From contig RQOL01000479.1 of the NCBI GenBank assembly GCA_013076295.1, positions 186,001-250,000 on the forward strand: a stretch of 64,000 bases of DNA, read 5' to 3'. The DNA comes from Sanderia malayensis. Its lineage: Eukaryota > Cnidaria > Scyphozoa > Semaeostomeae > Pelagiidae. The notes below the pieces were generated by a model. That model did no database searches. It saw nothing but the letters and a program-made list of their open reading frames with translations, and was not told the DNA's origin. Made by a program: the position numbers and the translations under genes. Shown one piece after another: positions 37,013-49,637 of this stretch (its first letter is position 1; each line of letters starts with the position of its first letter).

Positions 37013-37807
37013 ATACATACATACATACCCTACAATACATACCCTACAATACATACCCTACGATACATACCCTACGATACATACCCTACGATACATACCC
37101 TACGATACATACCCTACAATACATACCTTATAATACATACCCTACAATACAAACCCTACAATACAAACCCTACAATACATACCCTACAATACATACCCTA
37201 CAATACATACCCTACAATACAAACCCTACTATTCATACCCTACAATACATACCTTACAATACATACCCTACACTACATAACCTACAATACATACCCTACA
37301 ATACATACCCTACTATACATACCCTACAATGCATACCCTACAACACATACCCTACAATACATACCCTACAATACATACCCTACAATAAATACCCTACAAT
37401 AAATACCCTACAATACATACCCTACAATAAATGCCCTACTATTCATACCCTACAATACATACCTTACAATACATACCCTACACTACATAACCTACAATAC
37501 ATACCCTACAATACATACCCTACTATACATACCCTACAATGCATACCCTACAATACATACCCTACAATACATACCCTACAATACATACCCTACAATAAAT
37601 ACCCTACAATAAATACCCTACAATACATACCCTACAATAAATACCCTACAATAAATACCCTACAATAAATACCTTACAATACATACCCTACAATACATAC
37701 CCTACATAACATACCCTACAATAAATACCCTACAATACATACCATACAATACATACCCTACAATAAATACCCTACAATACATACCCTACAATACATACCC
37801 TACAATA
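37013..37807. repeat. M block 10 (about 57 copies)
   Basis: Matches M block 8 in variant order, with ACAACACATACCCT at about 37,340 as a private change. Confidence 0.93.
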
Positions 37808-38798
37808 CTTCCCCCTGGCAAGCGACCACCTAGCGCCCACCCTGTCGCCCCCCTAAAAGCCGTTTAAAAATGAATTCATCAACGTACTTTAAAAACACTA
37901 AAACTTTCAAATTAAATTAACGTGGCCAATTTTTGTCCTACACACCCACGAAAATATCAACATGAAGCTAATAGCTTGGCGAACATTTATCGAAAGTATT
38001 TGGGTGAAAAAAAACAAAGTTTTGGCAGGTTAAAAATTAATTTTCGCAAATGCAAAACACACGCGTGTTGCTTGAGAATTTCGTGTTTTTCAGCAAAATC
38101 CAAACTCGGCTAAAACTGTCCAAAAACAGAGGAAAATCAAGAAAACAAAAAAAACAAAGCCATATAACTTTAGTTCTTGTGTAAATAAACAGTTATCGAA
38201 AGTTTAAATGGAGAAAATCGGCCCAGAACGACCCGAGAAAATCAAAATTGTCTTCGTGTTTTGGTTAGGCCCTCGAGCCGAAAGAAAAACGTGAGGTGAA
38301 ACAAAACAAAACTCGTGCTATTTAAAGCCAAAAACAATTGAATAAAGGAAATACCTTGAAATAATTGTCCACCAATTGTCTCCACAGGTCTTGACAACAA
38401 TTGACACGTCTTTACAATTGATTTCCGGCACGTATTCGCGTTTAAACCCGAGCAACTTGCCGCCCGTTTAACTACAAAAATACCTGCTTCTCCCTGCTCG
38501 GTTTGCATCTCATTAACTCCGTCCTCGGAACTTTCTAGAAAGTCGGAACACAAAATGGGCCATAACTCCAGAACCGCTGGGGTTAGAAATTAGCCAAATA
38601 GTACACTGTCATCAGCACAATGCAGCGATCATTTCTATACCGATTTGCACCCTTATTTGCAGCCCAAAAAAAAGCCTTTATGGATACAACGAAATTCCTT
38701 TGATCCCATTGTTCGGTCGAAGGTCGATTGTTCACCAAACAATAGCCCATTGTTCAGCGCCTCCGGGTCACGTGTGATCGTAGAATAGTATATATAGA
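37808..38798 (+). repeat. A module 10 (short form, chimeric right end)
   Basis: The left part is type I short form. From about 38,715 it reads CGGTCGAAGGTCGATTGTTC and CAGCGCCTCCGGGTCACGTG, and the TATA-like word becomes TAGTATATATAGACTAG. Confidence 0.85.
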
Positions 38799-38957
38799 CT
38801 AGCCGGGGGCCCGGGCGTGACGCTCCTTCCCTGGAGCCCCCCAAGCAACAAAAGTTTAATGTGGTTGGCGCGCTTCGCGCGCTGCATTCTCTAGCGCTCA
38901 TGCCCTTACATACATACCTACATACATGCATACATACATACATACATACATACATAC

Positions 38958-38988
<31 letters not shown>

Positions 38989-38992
38989 CATA
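38799..38992 (+). repeat. B2 core (type II sequence) and ACAT tract, copy 10
   Basis: B2 38799-38905 has the type II body (GGGCGTGACGCTCCTTCCC, CTCTAGCGCTCATGCCC) joined to a type I CTAG start. The ACAT tract runs straight into M, with no palindrome P. Confidence 0.85.
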
Positions 38993-40545
38993 CCCTACAA
39001 TGCATACCTTACAATACATACCCTACAATACATACCCTACAATACAAACCCTACAATAAATACCCTATATTACATACCTTACAATACATACCCTACAATA
39101 CATACCCTACAATACATACCCTACAATACATAACCTACAATACATACCCTACAATACATGCCCTACATAACATACCCTACAATACATACCATACAATACA
39201 TACCCTACAATACAAACCCTACAATACATACCATACAATACATACCCTACAATACATAACCTACAATACATACCCTACAATACATACCCTACTATACATA
39301 CCATACAATACATACCCTACAATACATACCCTACAATACATACCCTACAATAAATACCTGACAATACATACCCTACAATAAATTCCGTACAATAAATACC
39401 CTACAATACATACCCTACAATACATACCCTACAATAAATACCCTACAATACATACCCTACTATACATACCCTACAATACATACCCTACAATTCATACCCT
39501 ACAATACATACCCTACAACACATACCCTACAACACATACTATACAATACACACCTTACAATACATACCTACAATACATACCCTACAATACATACCCTACA
39601 ATACAAACCCTACAATACATGCCCTACGATACATACCCTACATAACATACCCAACAATACATACCCTACAATACATACCATACAATACATAACCTACAAT
39701 ACAAACCCTACAATACATACCATACAATACATACCCTACAATACACAACCTACAATACATACCCTACAATACATACCCTACTATACATACCCTACAATAC
39801 ATACCCTACAATACATACCCTGCAATACATACCCTACAATACATACCATAAAATACATACCCTAAAATACATACCCTAAAATACATACCCTACAATACAT
39901 ACCCTACAATGCATACCCTACCATACATACCCTACATAACATACCCTACGATACTTACCCTTCGATACATACCCTACAATACATACCTTACAATACATAC
40001 CCTACAATACATACCCTACAATACGTACCTTACAATACATACCCTACAATACATACCCTACAATACATACCTTACAATACATACCCTACAATACATACCC
40101 TACAATAAATACCCTACAATAAATACCCTACAATACATACCCTACAACACATACCCTACAATACATACCCTACAATACATACCTTACAATACATACCCTA
40201 CATAACATACCCTACAATACATACCCACAATACATACCCTACATAACATACCCTACAATACATACCCTACAATACATACCCTACAATACATACCCTACAA
40301 TACATACCTTACAATACATACCCTACAATACATACCCTACAATACATACCCTACAATACATACCTTACAATACATACCCTACAATACATACCCTACAATA
40401 AATACCCTACAATAAATACCCTACAATACATACCCTACAATACATACCCTACAATACATACCCTACATAAAATACCCTACATACATACCCTACAATACAT
40501 ACCCTACAATACATACCCTAAAATACATCCCCTACAATACATACT
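38993..40545. repeat. M block 11 (about 111 copies)
   Basis: Its right portion (from about 39,450) has nearly the same variant order as the right portion of M block 14, including the segment around 39,909-40,205 against 60,153-60,449. Confidence 0.93.
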
Positions 40546-41994
40546 ATACGACGCAACATTTCTAAAGAAAGTAAAGGTGGGAGGTCGGATCTTCCCCCTG
40601 GCAATCGACCGCCCAGCGCCCACCCTGCCGCCCCCCTGAAAGCCGAAGGTTGATAGCTTCAATGTGAAGTTTGAAAAAAAAAGTTGCCTTCAAAAATTTA
40701 ATAAATCCTGGAAAATTTAAACTCAATCTCTAATAAAAATTATATCAAACTGTAGCTAAGAAAACAGCAAATCCGATAAAAATATTCACATTTCTTAACA
40801 GTGTTGTTTTTGAATTTTAAGCAAGTATTTAGTGCAGCCCAAGATAAAAGCCCTGAAAAAATTTATTCATCAGCCAACTTTAAAAACACAAAATTCCCCT
40901 AACTTGGTCAAACTTTGTCCATTTTAACTCAAATTACACCAACATGAAGCTGATACATTGGCGAATAAGTATCAAAGTAATTGGGTGCATTTGAAATGCT
41001 TTTCCCAATTTTAGTTGTACATTTTTGAAGTCCAAAACATGACTTTGTTGATCAAAAATAGCCCTGAAATCAAACCAGTGAAAAAAATAGCATTTAAAAC
41101 ACGATTCACCAACTTTCAAATTACGTTAACGTGGCCAATTTTTGTCCTACACACCCCACGAAAATATCAACATGAAGCTAATAGCTTGGCGAACATTTAT
41201 CGAAAGTAATTGGGTGAAAAAAACAACGTTTTGGCAGGTTAAAAATTAATTTTCGCAAATGCAAAACACACGCGTGTTGCTTGAAAATTTCGTGCTTTTC
41301 AGCAAAATCCAAACTCGGCTAGAACTGTCCAAAAACAAAGGAGTATCAAGAAAACAAAAAAACAAAGCCATATAACTTTAGTTCTTGTGTAAATAAACAG
41401 TTCTCGAAAGTTTAAATGGAGAAAATCGGCCCAGAACGACCCGAGTAAATCAAAATTGTCTTTGTGTTTTGGTTCGGCCCTCGAGCGGAAAGAAAAAAGT
41501 GAGGTGAAACAAAACAAAACTCGTGCTATTTAAAGCAAAAAACAATCAAATAAAGGAAATACCTTGAAATAATGGTCCCCCAATTGTCTCCACAGGTCTT
41601 GACAACAATTGACACGTCTTTACAATTGATTTCCGGCAGGTATTCACGTTAAACCCGAACAACTTGCCGCCCGTTCAACTAAAAAACCACGTGCTTCTCC
41701 CTGCTCGTTTTGCATCTCATTAACTCCGTCCTCGGAATTTCTAGAAGGTCGGAACACAAAATGGGCCATAACTCCAGAACCGTTTGGAGTAGAAATTAGC
41801 TTTACTGTGATCAGCGCAATGCAGCGATCATTTTGATACCAATTTGAACCCATTCGCACCCCACAAAAAAGCCTTTGTGTTCACAACGAAATTCCTTTGA
41901 TCCCATTGTTTGGTCGAACGTCGATTGTTCACCAAACAATAGCCCATTGTTAGAGTCGGCGGGTCACCTGTTGACGTAGATTATATAATAGAGA
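40546..41994 (+). repeat. A module 11 (long form, type II)
   Basis: Type II markers: CAAGATAAAAGCCC, GAGTATCAAG and GAGCGGAAAG. It carries the four-run C-rich linker. Confidence 0.88.
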
Positions 41995-42153
41995 CTAACC
42001 GGGGCCGGGCGCGACGCTCCCTCCCTGGAGCCCCCCAAGCAACAAAAGTTTAATGTGGTTGGCGCGCTTCGCGCGCTGCATTCTCTAGCGCTCATGCCTT
42101 AGATACATACCTACATACATGCATACATACATACATACATACATACTTACATA
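41995..42153 (+). repeat. B2 core and ACAT tract, copy 11
   Basis: B2 41995-42098 has lost bases in two G or C runs. ACAT follows with the TTAC interruption. Confidence 0.86.
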
Positions 42154-42191
42154 CTAGGAAGGCTGGCGCGCTTCGCGCGCCACCTCCCTAG
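42154..42191 (+). repeat. P palindrome, copy 2
   Basis: Identical to copy 1 and again followed by TGTGTTGGCC. Confidence 0.8.
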
Positions 42192-42666
42192 TGTGTTGGC
42201 CTTGCTGTGAGTGGAACAGCGATTTTGAACAAAAGTGGGGTGGGTTTCTGTTGTTTTGGACTTTGATCTGAGTGGGACAGCGATTTTCAACAAAAGTCTG
42301 GTGGGTTTCAGTTGTTTTGGCCTTCGATCTGAGTGGGACAGCGATCTTTAAAAAAAGTGGGGTGGGTTTCTGTTGCTTTGACCTTCGATCTGAGTGAGAC
42401 AGCGATCTTCAACAAAAGTGGGTGGGTTTCAGTTGTTTTGGCCCTCGATCTGAGTGGGACAGCTATCTTAAACAAAAGTGGGGTGGTTTCTGTTGTTTTG
42501 GCCTTCGATCTGAGTGGGACAGCTATTTTAAACAAAAGTGGGATGGGTTTCTGTTGTTTTGGCCTTCGATCTGAGTGGGACAGCGATCTTAAACAAAAGT
42601 GGGGTGGTTTCTGTCGTTTTGGGCTTCGATCTGAGTGGGACAGTGATCTTCAACAAAGTGGGATGG
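42192..42666 (+). repeat. D array 2 (8-monomer form)
   Basis: Same eight monomers in the same order as D array 1, with small G-run shortenings. Confidence 0.92.
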
Positions 42667-44608
42667 ACACGCAAAGTAATATACTTCCAGTTGAAATTAT
42701 GCAAGTTTTATTAGTTCCATCTATTCACCGAACACACGGTCCATAGAATCCCTGAGCCCGGTTTCCATTCCAGGTTGTTCCAGGTCTCTGTTTTCCCGTG
42801 ATGCGAGAAATCCACCACTTTATTCAGCGTGGCAGAAACACCTGAACTCAAAACCCACGTAGAGAAGAAGCTCCGTTAACAATACATCAGGTTTCTGAAA
42901 AACATCAGAAAACCATTGCGAATGAATTGATCCACTGGATTTGAGATTTTGATTAAAAAATAAACAATTTAAAAATACAGATTAAGTCTCTCCCGAGAAC
43001 ACGGTGCATGTAATCCCGAGCCCCGTTTGCCATTCCAAGTTGTTTCGGGTCCATGTTTTTCCCAATGCACAAATTTCAGAGCTATTTAGCCAGTGTGGTA
43101 GAAACGCCCCAACTCGAACCCCACGCAGAGAAGCTTTTTGAAAAAGCATAAGATTTGTGAGTACTTAATATCAGAAAACAGAATTTGATTGAATTTATTA
43201 ATTTCATTCAAGATTGCAACTAAATAATATACAATTTTAATACAACAGATGGCACTCAATAACGCATGTCTACAACTACACGAATTCCATGAAAGCAATA
43301 CAGAAGCCCATTATGAAAATTTTAGAAGTGCCCCGAAGTTGAATACTTCTAAACACCCAGGCACCAGTCGAAATTGAATATATAGAAGCGTTTTTAAATA
43401 CAGCAGATCATGAAAGTTTTTAAATAACTCACTCACATATTTCACAGGCCAAAATCCACAATTTTTTGCTTTGAATAGCTAATCAAGCTCAGTGGCAGGC
43501 ACTTTTAGAATCCACGTGGAATTGAAGCAACCTTTTCAGGGTTTATCTGACCCAGAAAGAAAGTGGTGTGCTTGAAAGATGAATCGCAATGTTAGCCTGC
43601 GGATGGCAAGTCGGCAATAGTAATTCAGCAAAATAGCGTTTGGGCAACTCCACGTGTTCAGAACGCCTTCGGTTCAGTGAAATCCCGAAATTGCTGTTTC
43701 TGAAATTCATGAGTTACATCGTTGTATCCAAACCTGTTCTTATAAAAGCAAAATTTGATCATTCATCGGTTTAGTATTCGATTTGACATAGTGGAGATTT
43801 GTAAAGCAAAGAATAATTTAGAAATTTAGAGCGCACAAAAATTTCTATAAACCAGCTCATCAGAATATCTTGAAAACACGATAAGAAGGATACAAAGAAG
43901 TTTAGTAAAGGCAATTAGAAACAACTTAGCCACTTACCAGTTAAATCCTGAAGCTTTTAGTTGGAAATCTCGAGTAAAATGGCAGCAAAAATAAAACAGC
44001 CATCCAGCAAAATAAATCCATTCGGTTTGCCTGGCCTGCCCAGCCCATCCCAAAAATTCGAAAATGAAAAATCAAGTGCACACTTTCCTTTCCTCGTCAA
44101 CAAAGGACGCAAATGGATAAGTGCGAAACGTAACAGGGTTTCATTGTTTCGAAAAGGCTTGGCAACGCAAAACAACGCACGATCGATCTTTACAGAAACA
44201 TAACATCATCCAGACGCCGTAATGGTCAGGGTGTTGCCGAGCACAACACGTTTTGTTCGATTCAAAAGCTTCAGTACGCGACAAAGCTTTGGACACGTCC
44301 CCCGGCACGCAAAACAAAAGGCGAAAGAACAGCACACACTCCATCCTCTCACACGAAAGAGAAAGGCCTCATTACGGAAAACAAAGGGCGAAATATTTTC
44401 GAAGCAGAAAATGGGAAATATCTCTAAAACGATAAGGAATTTAAAAAAATAAAATAATTTCTAGGCTTGTCCAGTGGAAGGCGAAGACATCTAGGTGGTT
44501 TCGAAAAAGATTAAGCCAAGCAGAAAAACGGTAGAGGGGAGACAACATTTGAGCACTGGAGCCTTTGAGCGCAACACCTTTGCCGCTGCGATTTTAGTAT
44601 TTATTGAC
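42667..44608 (+). repeat. E unit 2
   Basis: The 80-codon plus frame is intact (43961-44203). The minus 68-codon frame is broken by loss of one A at about 43,582 (GATGAATCGC). The unit ends with GGAAAACAAAGGG, one G short. Confidence 0.88.
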
Positions 44609-44774
44609 ATACATACATACATACATACCTACATACATACATACATACATACATACATACATACATACATGAGCCGGGTTCGGTTGCTTCGCTCCCTCCC
44701 TGGAGCCCGTCAAGTAAACAAAGCTTAATCTGGTTGGCGCGCTTCGCGCGCTGCATTCGCTTCCGCTCATGCTC
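44609..44774 (+). repeat. ACAT tract and B1 core, copy 11
   Basis: B1 spans 44671-44774, the E-linked variant ending GCTCATGCTC, with CCCTCCCTGGAGCC in place of CCCTCCCCGGAGCC. Confidence 0.88.
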
Positions 44775-47648
44775 ATACATACATACAATACATACCCTAC
44801 AATACATAACCTACAATACATACCCTACAATACATACCCTACTATACATACCATGCAATACATACCCTACAATACATACCCTACAATACATACCCTACAA
44901 TAAATACCTGACAATACATACCCTACAATATATACCGTACAACAAATACCCTACAATACAAAGCCTACAATACATACCCTACAATACATACCCTACAATA
45001 CATACCCTACTATACATACCCTACAATACATACCCTACAATTCATACCCTACAATACATACCCTACAACACATACCCTACAACACATACCTTACAATACA
45101 TACCTTACAATACATACCTACAATACATACCCTACAATAAATACCCTAAAATACAAACCCTACAATACATGCCCTACGATACATACCCTACATAACATAC
45201 CCGACAATACATACCCTACAATACATACCATACAATACATAACCTACAATACAACCCTACAATACATACCGTACAATACATACCCTACAATACACACCCT
45301 ATAATACATACCTTACAATGCATACCCTACAATACATCCCCTACAATACATACCTTACAACACATACCCTACATAACATACCCTAAAATACATACCCTAC
45401 AATACATACCCTACCATAAATATCTTACAATACATACCCTACAATAAATACCTACATTACATACCCTACAATACAAACCCATCATACAAATACATACCTC
45501 TAAATAACATACCCTACAATAATAACCCTACAATACATACCCTACAATACATACCCTACAATACATACCCTACAATACATACCCTACAATACACACCCTT
45601 CAATACATACCTTACAATACATACCCTACAATAAATACCCTACAATAAATACCCTACAACACATACCCTACATAACACACCCTACTATACATACCCTACA
45701 ATACATACCCTACAATACATACCCTACAATACATACCCTACAATACATACCCTACAATACATACCCTACAATACAAACCCTAATACATACCTACAATATA
45801 CCCTACAATACATACCCTACAATACATACCTTACAATACATACCCTACAAACATACCCTACAATACATACCCTACAATACATACCCTACATAATACCTAC
45901 AATACATACCCTACAATACATACCCTACAATACATACCCTACAATACATACCCTACAATACATACCCTACAATAATACCTACAATAAATACCCTACAATA
46001 CATACCCTACAATACATACCCTACAATACATACCCTACAATACATACCCTACAATACACCCTACAATACATACCTTACAATACATACCCTACAATAAATA
46101 CCCTACAATACATACCCTACAATACACACCATAATACATACCTACAATATACCCTACAATACATACCCTACAATACATACCTACAACACTACCCTACATA
46201 CATACCCTAAATACATACCCTACATACATACCCTACAATAAATACCCTACAATACATACCCTACAATAAATACCCTACAATACATACCCTACAATACAAA
46301 CCCTACTACATACCCTATACATACATACCTACAATAAATACCCTACAATACATACCCTACAATACATACCCTACAATACATACCCTACAATACATACCCT
46401 ACAATACACCCTACAATACATACCTACAATACATACCCTACAATACATACCCTACAATACATACCCTACAATACATACCCTACATAATACACCCTACATA
46501 TACATACCCTACAATACATAACCCTAAATACATACCCTACAATACATACCCTACAATAATACCCTACAATACATACCCTACATACATACCCTACAATACA
46601 TACCCTACAATACATACCCTACAATACATACCCTACAATACATACCCTACAAACATATATACAATACATACCTACAATACATACCTACAATACATACCCT
46701 ACAATACATACCCTACAATACAACCCTACAATACATACCCTACAATACATACCCTACAATACATACCCTACAATACATACCCTACAATACATACCCTACA
46801 ATACATACCTACAATACATACCCTACAATACATACCTACAATACATACCCTACAATACATACCCTACAATACATACCCTACAATACATACCCTACAATAC
46901 ATACCCTACAATACATACCCTACAATACATACCCTACAATACATACCCTACAATACATACCTACAATACATACCCTAAATACATACCCTAAATACATACC
47001 CTACAATACATACCCTACAATACATACCCTACATACATACCCTACATACATACCCTACAATACATACCCTACAATACATACCCTACAATACATACCTACA
47101 ATACATACCCTACAATACATACCCTACAATACATACCTACAATACATACCCTACAATACATACCCTACAATACATACCTACAATACATACCCTACAATAC
47201 ATACCCTACAATAATACCCTACAATAAATACCCTACAATACATACCCTACAAACATACCCTACAATACATACCCTACAATACATACCTACAATACATACC
47301 CTACATAACATACCCTACAATACATACCCTACAATACATACCCTACAATACATACCCTACAATACATACCCTACAATACATACCCTACAATACATACCCT
47401 ACAATACATACCTACAATACATACCCTACAATACATACCCTACAATACATACCCTACAATACATACCTACAATACATACCCTACAATACATACCCTACAA
47501 TAAATACCCTACAATAAATACCCTACAATACATACCCTACAATACATACCCTACAATACATACCCTACATAAAATACCCTACAATACATACCCTACAATA
47601 CATACCCTACAATACATACCCTAAATACATACCCTACAATACATACTA
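44775..47648. repeat. M block 12 (about 205 copies, indel-rich)
   Basis: The left 800 bp are regular. From about 45,475 many monomers are 12 or 13 bp (TACCTACAATAC, ATACCCTAAATAC). The irregularity exceeds any other M block and looks partly like consensus error. Confidence 0.9.
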
Positions 47649-49092
47649 TACGACGCAACATTTCTAAAGAAAGTAAAGGTGGGAGGTCGGATCTTCCCCC
47701 TGGCAATCGACCGCCCAGCGCCCACCCTGCCGCCCCCCTGAAAGCCGAAGGTTGATAGCTTCAGTGTGAAGTTTGAAAAAAAAAGTTGCCTTCAAAAATT
47801 TAATCAATCCTGGAAAATTTAAACTCAATCTCTAATAAAAATTATATCAAACTGTAGCTAAGAAAACAGCGAATCCGATAAAAATATTCACATTTCTTAA
47901 CAGTGTTGTTTTGAATTTTAAGCAAGTATTTAGTGCAGCCCAAGACAAAAGCCTGAAAAAATTTATTCATCAGCCAACTTTAAAAACACAAAAATTCCCC
48001 TAACTTGGTCAAACTTTGTCCATTTTAACTCAAATTACACCAACATGAAGCTGATACATTGGCGAATAAGTATCGAAAGTAATTGGGTGCATTTGAAATG
48101 CTTTTCCCAATTTTAGTTGTACATTTTTGAAGTCCAAAACATGATTTTGTTGATCAAAAATAGCCCTGAAATCAAACCCGTGAAAAAAATAGCATTTAAA
48201 ACACGATTCACCAACTTTCAAATTAATTAACGTGGCCAATTTTTGTCCTACACACCCCACGAAAATATCAACATGAAGCTAATAGCTTGGCGAACATTTA
48301 TCGAAAGTATTTGGGTGAAAAAAACAAAGTTTTGGCAGGTTAAAAATTAATTTTCGCAAATGCAAAACACACGCGTGTTGCTTGAAAATTTCGTGCTTTT
48401 CAGCAAAATCCAAACTCGGCTAGAACTGTCCAAAAACAAGGAAAATCAAGAAACAAAAAAAACAAAGCCATATAACTTTAGTTCTTGTGTAAATAAACAG
48501 TTCTCGAAAGTTTAAATGGAGAAAATCGGCCCAGAACGACCCGAGTAAATCAAAATTGTCTTTGTGTTTTGGTTCGGCCCTCGAGCCGAAAGAAAAACGT
48601 GAGGTGAAACAAAACAAAACTCGTGCTATTTAAAGCAAAAAACAATGAATAAAGGAAATACCTTGAAATAATTGTCCCCAATTGTCTCCACAGGTCTTGA
48701 CAACAATTGACACGTCTTTACAATTGATTTCCGGCACGTATTCACGTTTAAACCCGAGCAACTTGCCGCCCGTTCAACTAAAAAACACGTGCTTCTCCCT
48801 GCTCGTTTTGCATCTCATTAACTCCGTCCTCGGAACTTTCTAGAAGGTCGGAACACAAAATGGGCCATAACTCCGAACCGTTTGGAGTAGAAATTAGCTT
48901 TACTGTGATCAGCGCAATGCAGCGATCATTTTGATACCAATTTGAACCCTTATTCGACCCCACAAAAAAGCCTTTGTGTTCACAACGAAATTCCTTTGAT
49001 CCCATTGTTTGGTCGAACGTCGATTGTTCACCAAACAATAGCCCATTGTTAGAGTCGGCGGGTCACTGTTGACGTAGATTATATAATAGAGA
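47649..49092 (+). repeat. A module 12 (long form, type II)
   Basis: Differs from modules 11 and 13 by TTTAATCAATCC, CAGCGAATCCG, CAAGGAAAATCAAG and GAGCCGAAAG. Confidence 0.88.
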
Positions 49093-49249
49093 CTAACCGG
49101 GCCCGGCGCGACGCTCCCTCCCTGGAGCCCCCCAAGCAACAAAAGTTTAATGTGGTTGGCGCGCTTCGCGCGCTGCATTCTCTAGCGCTTGCCCTTAGAT
49201 ACATACCTACATACATGCATACATACATACATACATACATACTTACATA
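49093..49249 (+). repeat. B2 core and ACAT tract, copy 12
   Basis: B2 49093-49194 lacks several G/C-run bases and the CA of GCTCATGCCC. Confidence 0.85.
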
Positions 49250-49287
49250 CTAGGAAGGCTGGCGCGCTTCGCGCGCCACCTCCCTAG
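49250..49287 (+). repeat. P palindrome, copy 3
   Basis: Unchanged from copy 1 although the adjacent B2 has several indels. Confidence 0.8.
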
Positions 49288-49637
49288 TGTGTTGGCCTTG
49301 CTGTGAGTGGAACAGCGATTTTGAACAAAAGTGGGGTGGGTTTCTGTTGTTTTGGACTTTGATCTGAGTGGGACAGCGATTTTCAACAAAAGTCTGGTGG
49401 TTTCAGTTGTTTTGGCCTTCGATCTGAGTGGGACAGCGATCTTTAAAAAAAGTGGGGTGGGTTTCTGTTGCTTTGACCTTCGATCTGAGTGAGACAGCGA
49501 TCTTCAACAAAAGTGGGTGGGTTTCAGTTGTTTTGGCCCTCGATCTGAGTGGGACAGCTATCTTAAACAAAAGGGGTGGTTTCTGTCGTTTTGGGCTTCG
49601 ATCTGAGTGGGACAGTGATCTTCAACAAAGTGGGATG
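49288..49637 (+). repeat. D array 3 (6-monomer form)
   Basis: Monomers 1 to 5 are followed by a fused monomer whose left half is monomer 5 (CAGCTATCTTAAACAAAAG) and right half monomer 7 (TTTCTGTCGTTTTGGGC). This means exactly two repeats are missing. Confidence 0.92.

Larger units (their letters stand above)
23141..37807 (+). repeat. Type I higher-order repeat, three complete 4.89-kb units
   Basis: Unit starts at 23141, 28030, 32908 and 37808 (spacing 4889, 4878 and 4900 bp). Module order is the same in all three. Plus-strand frames through the M block at 24488-25009 and 34249-34770 have the same length and apparently the same sequence, so these copies separated very recently. The middle unit carries extra single-base deletions. 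Confidence 0.93.
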
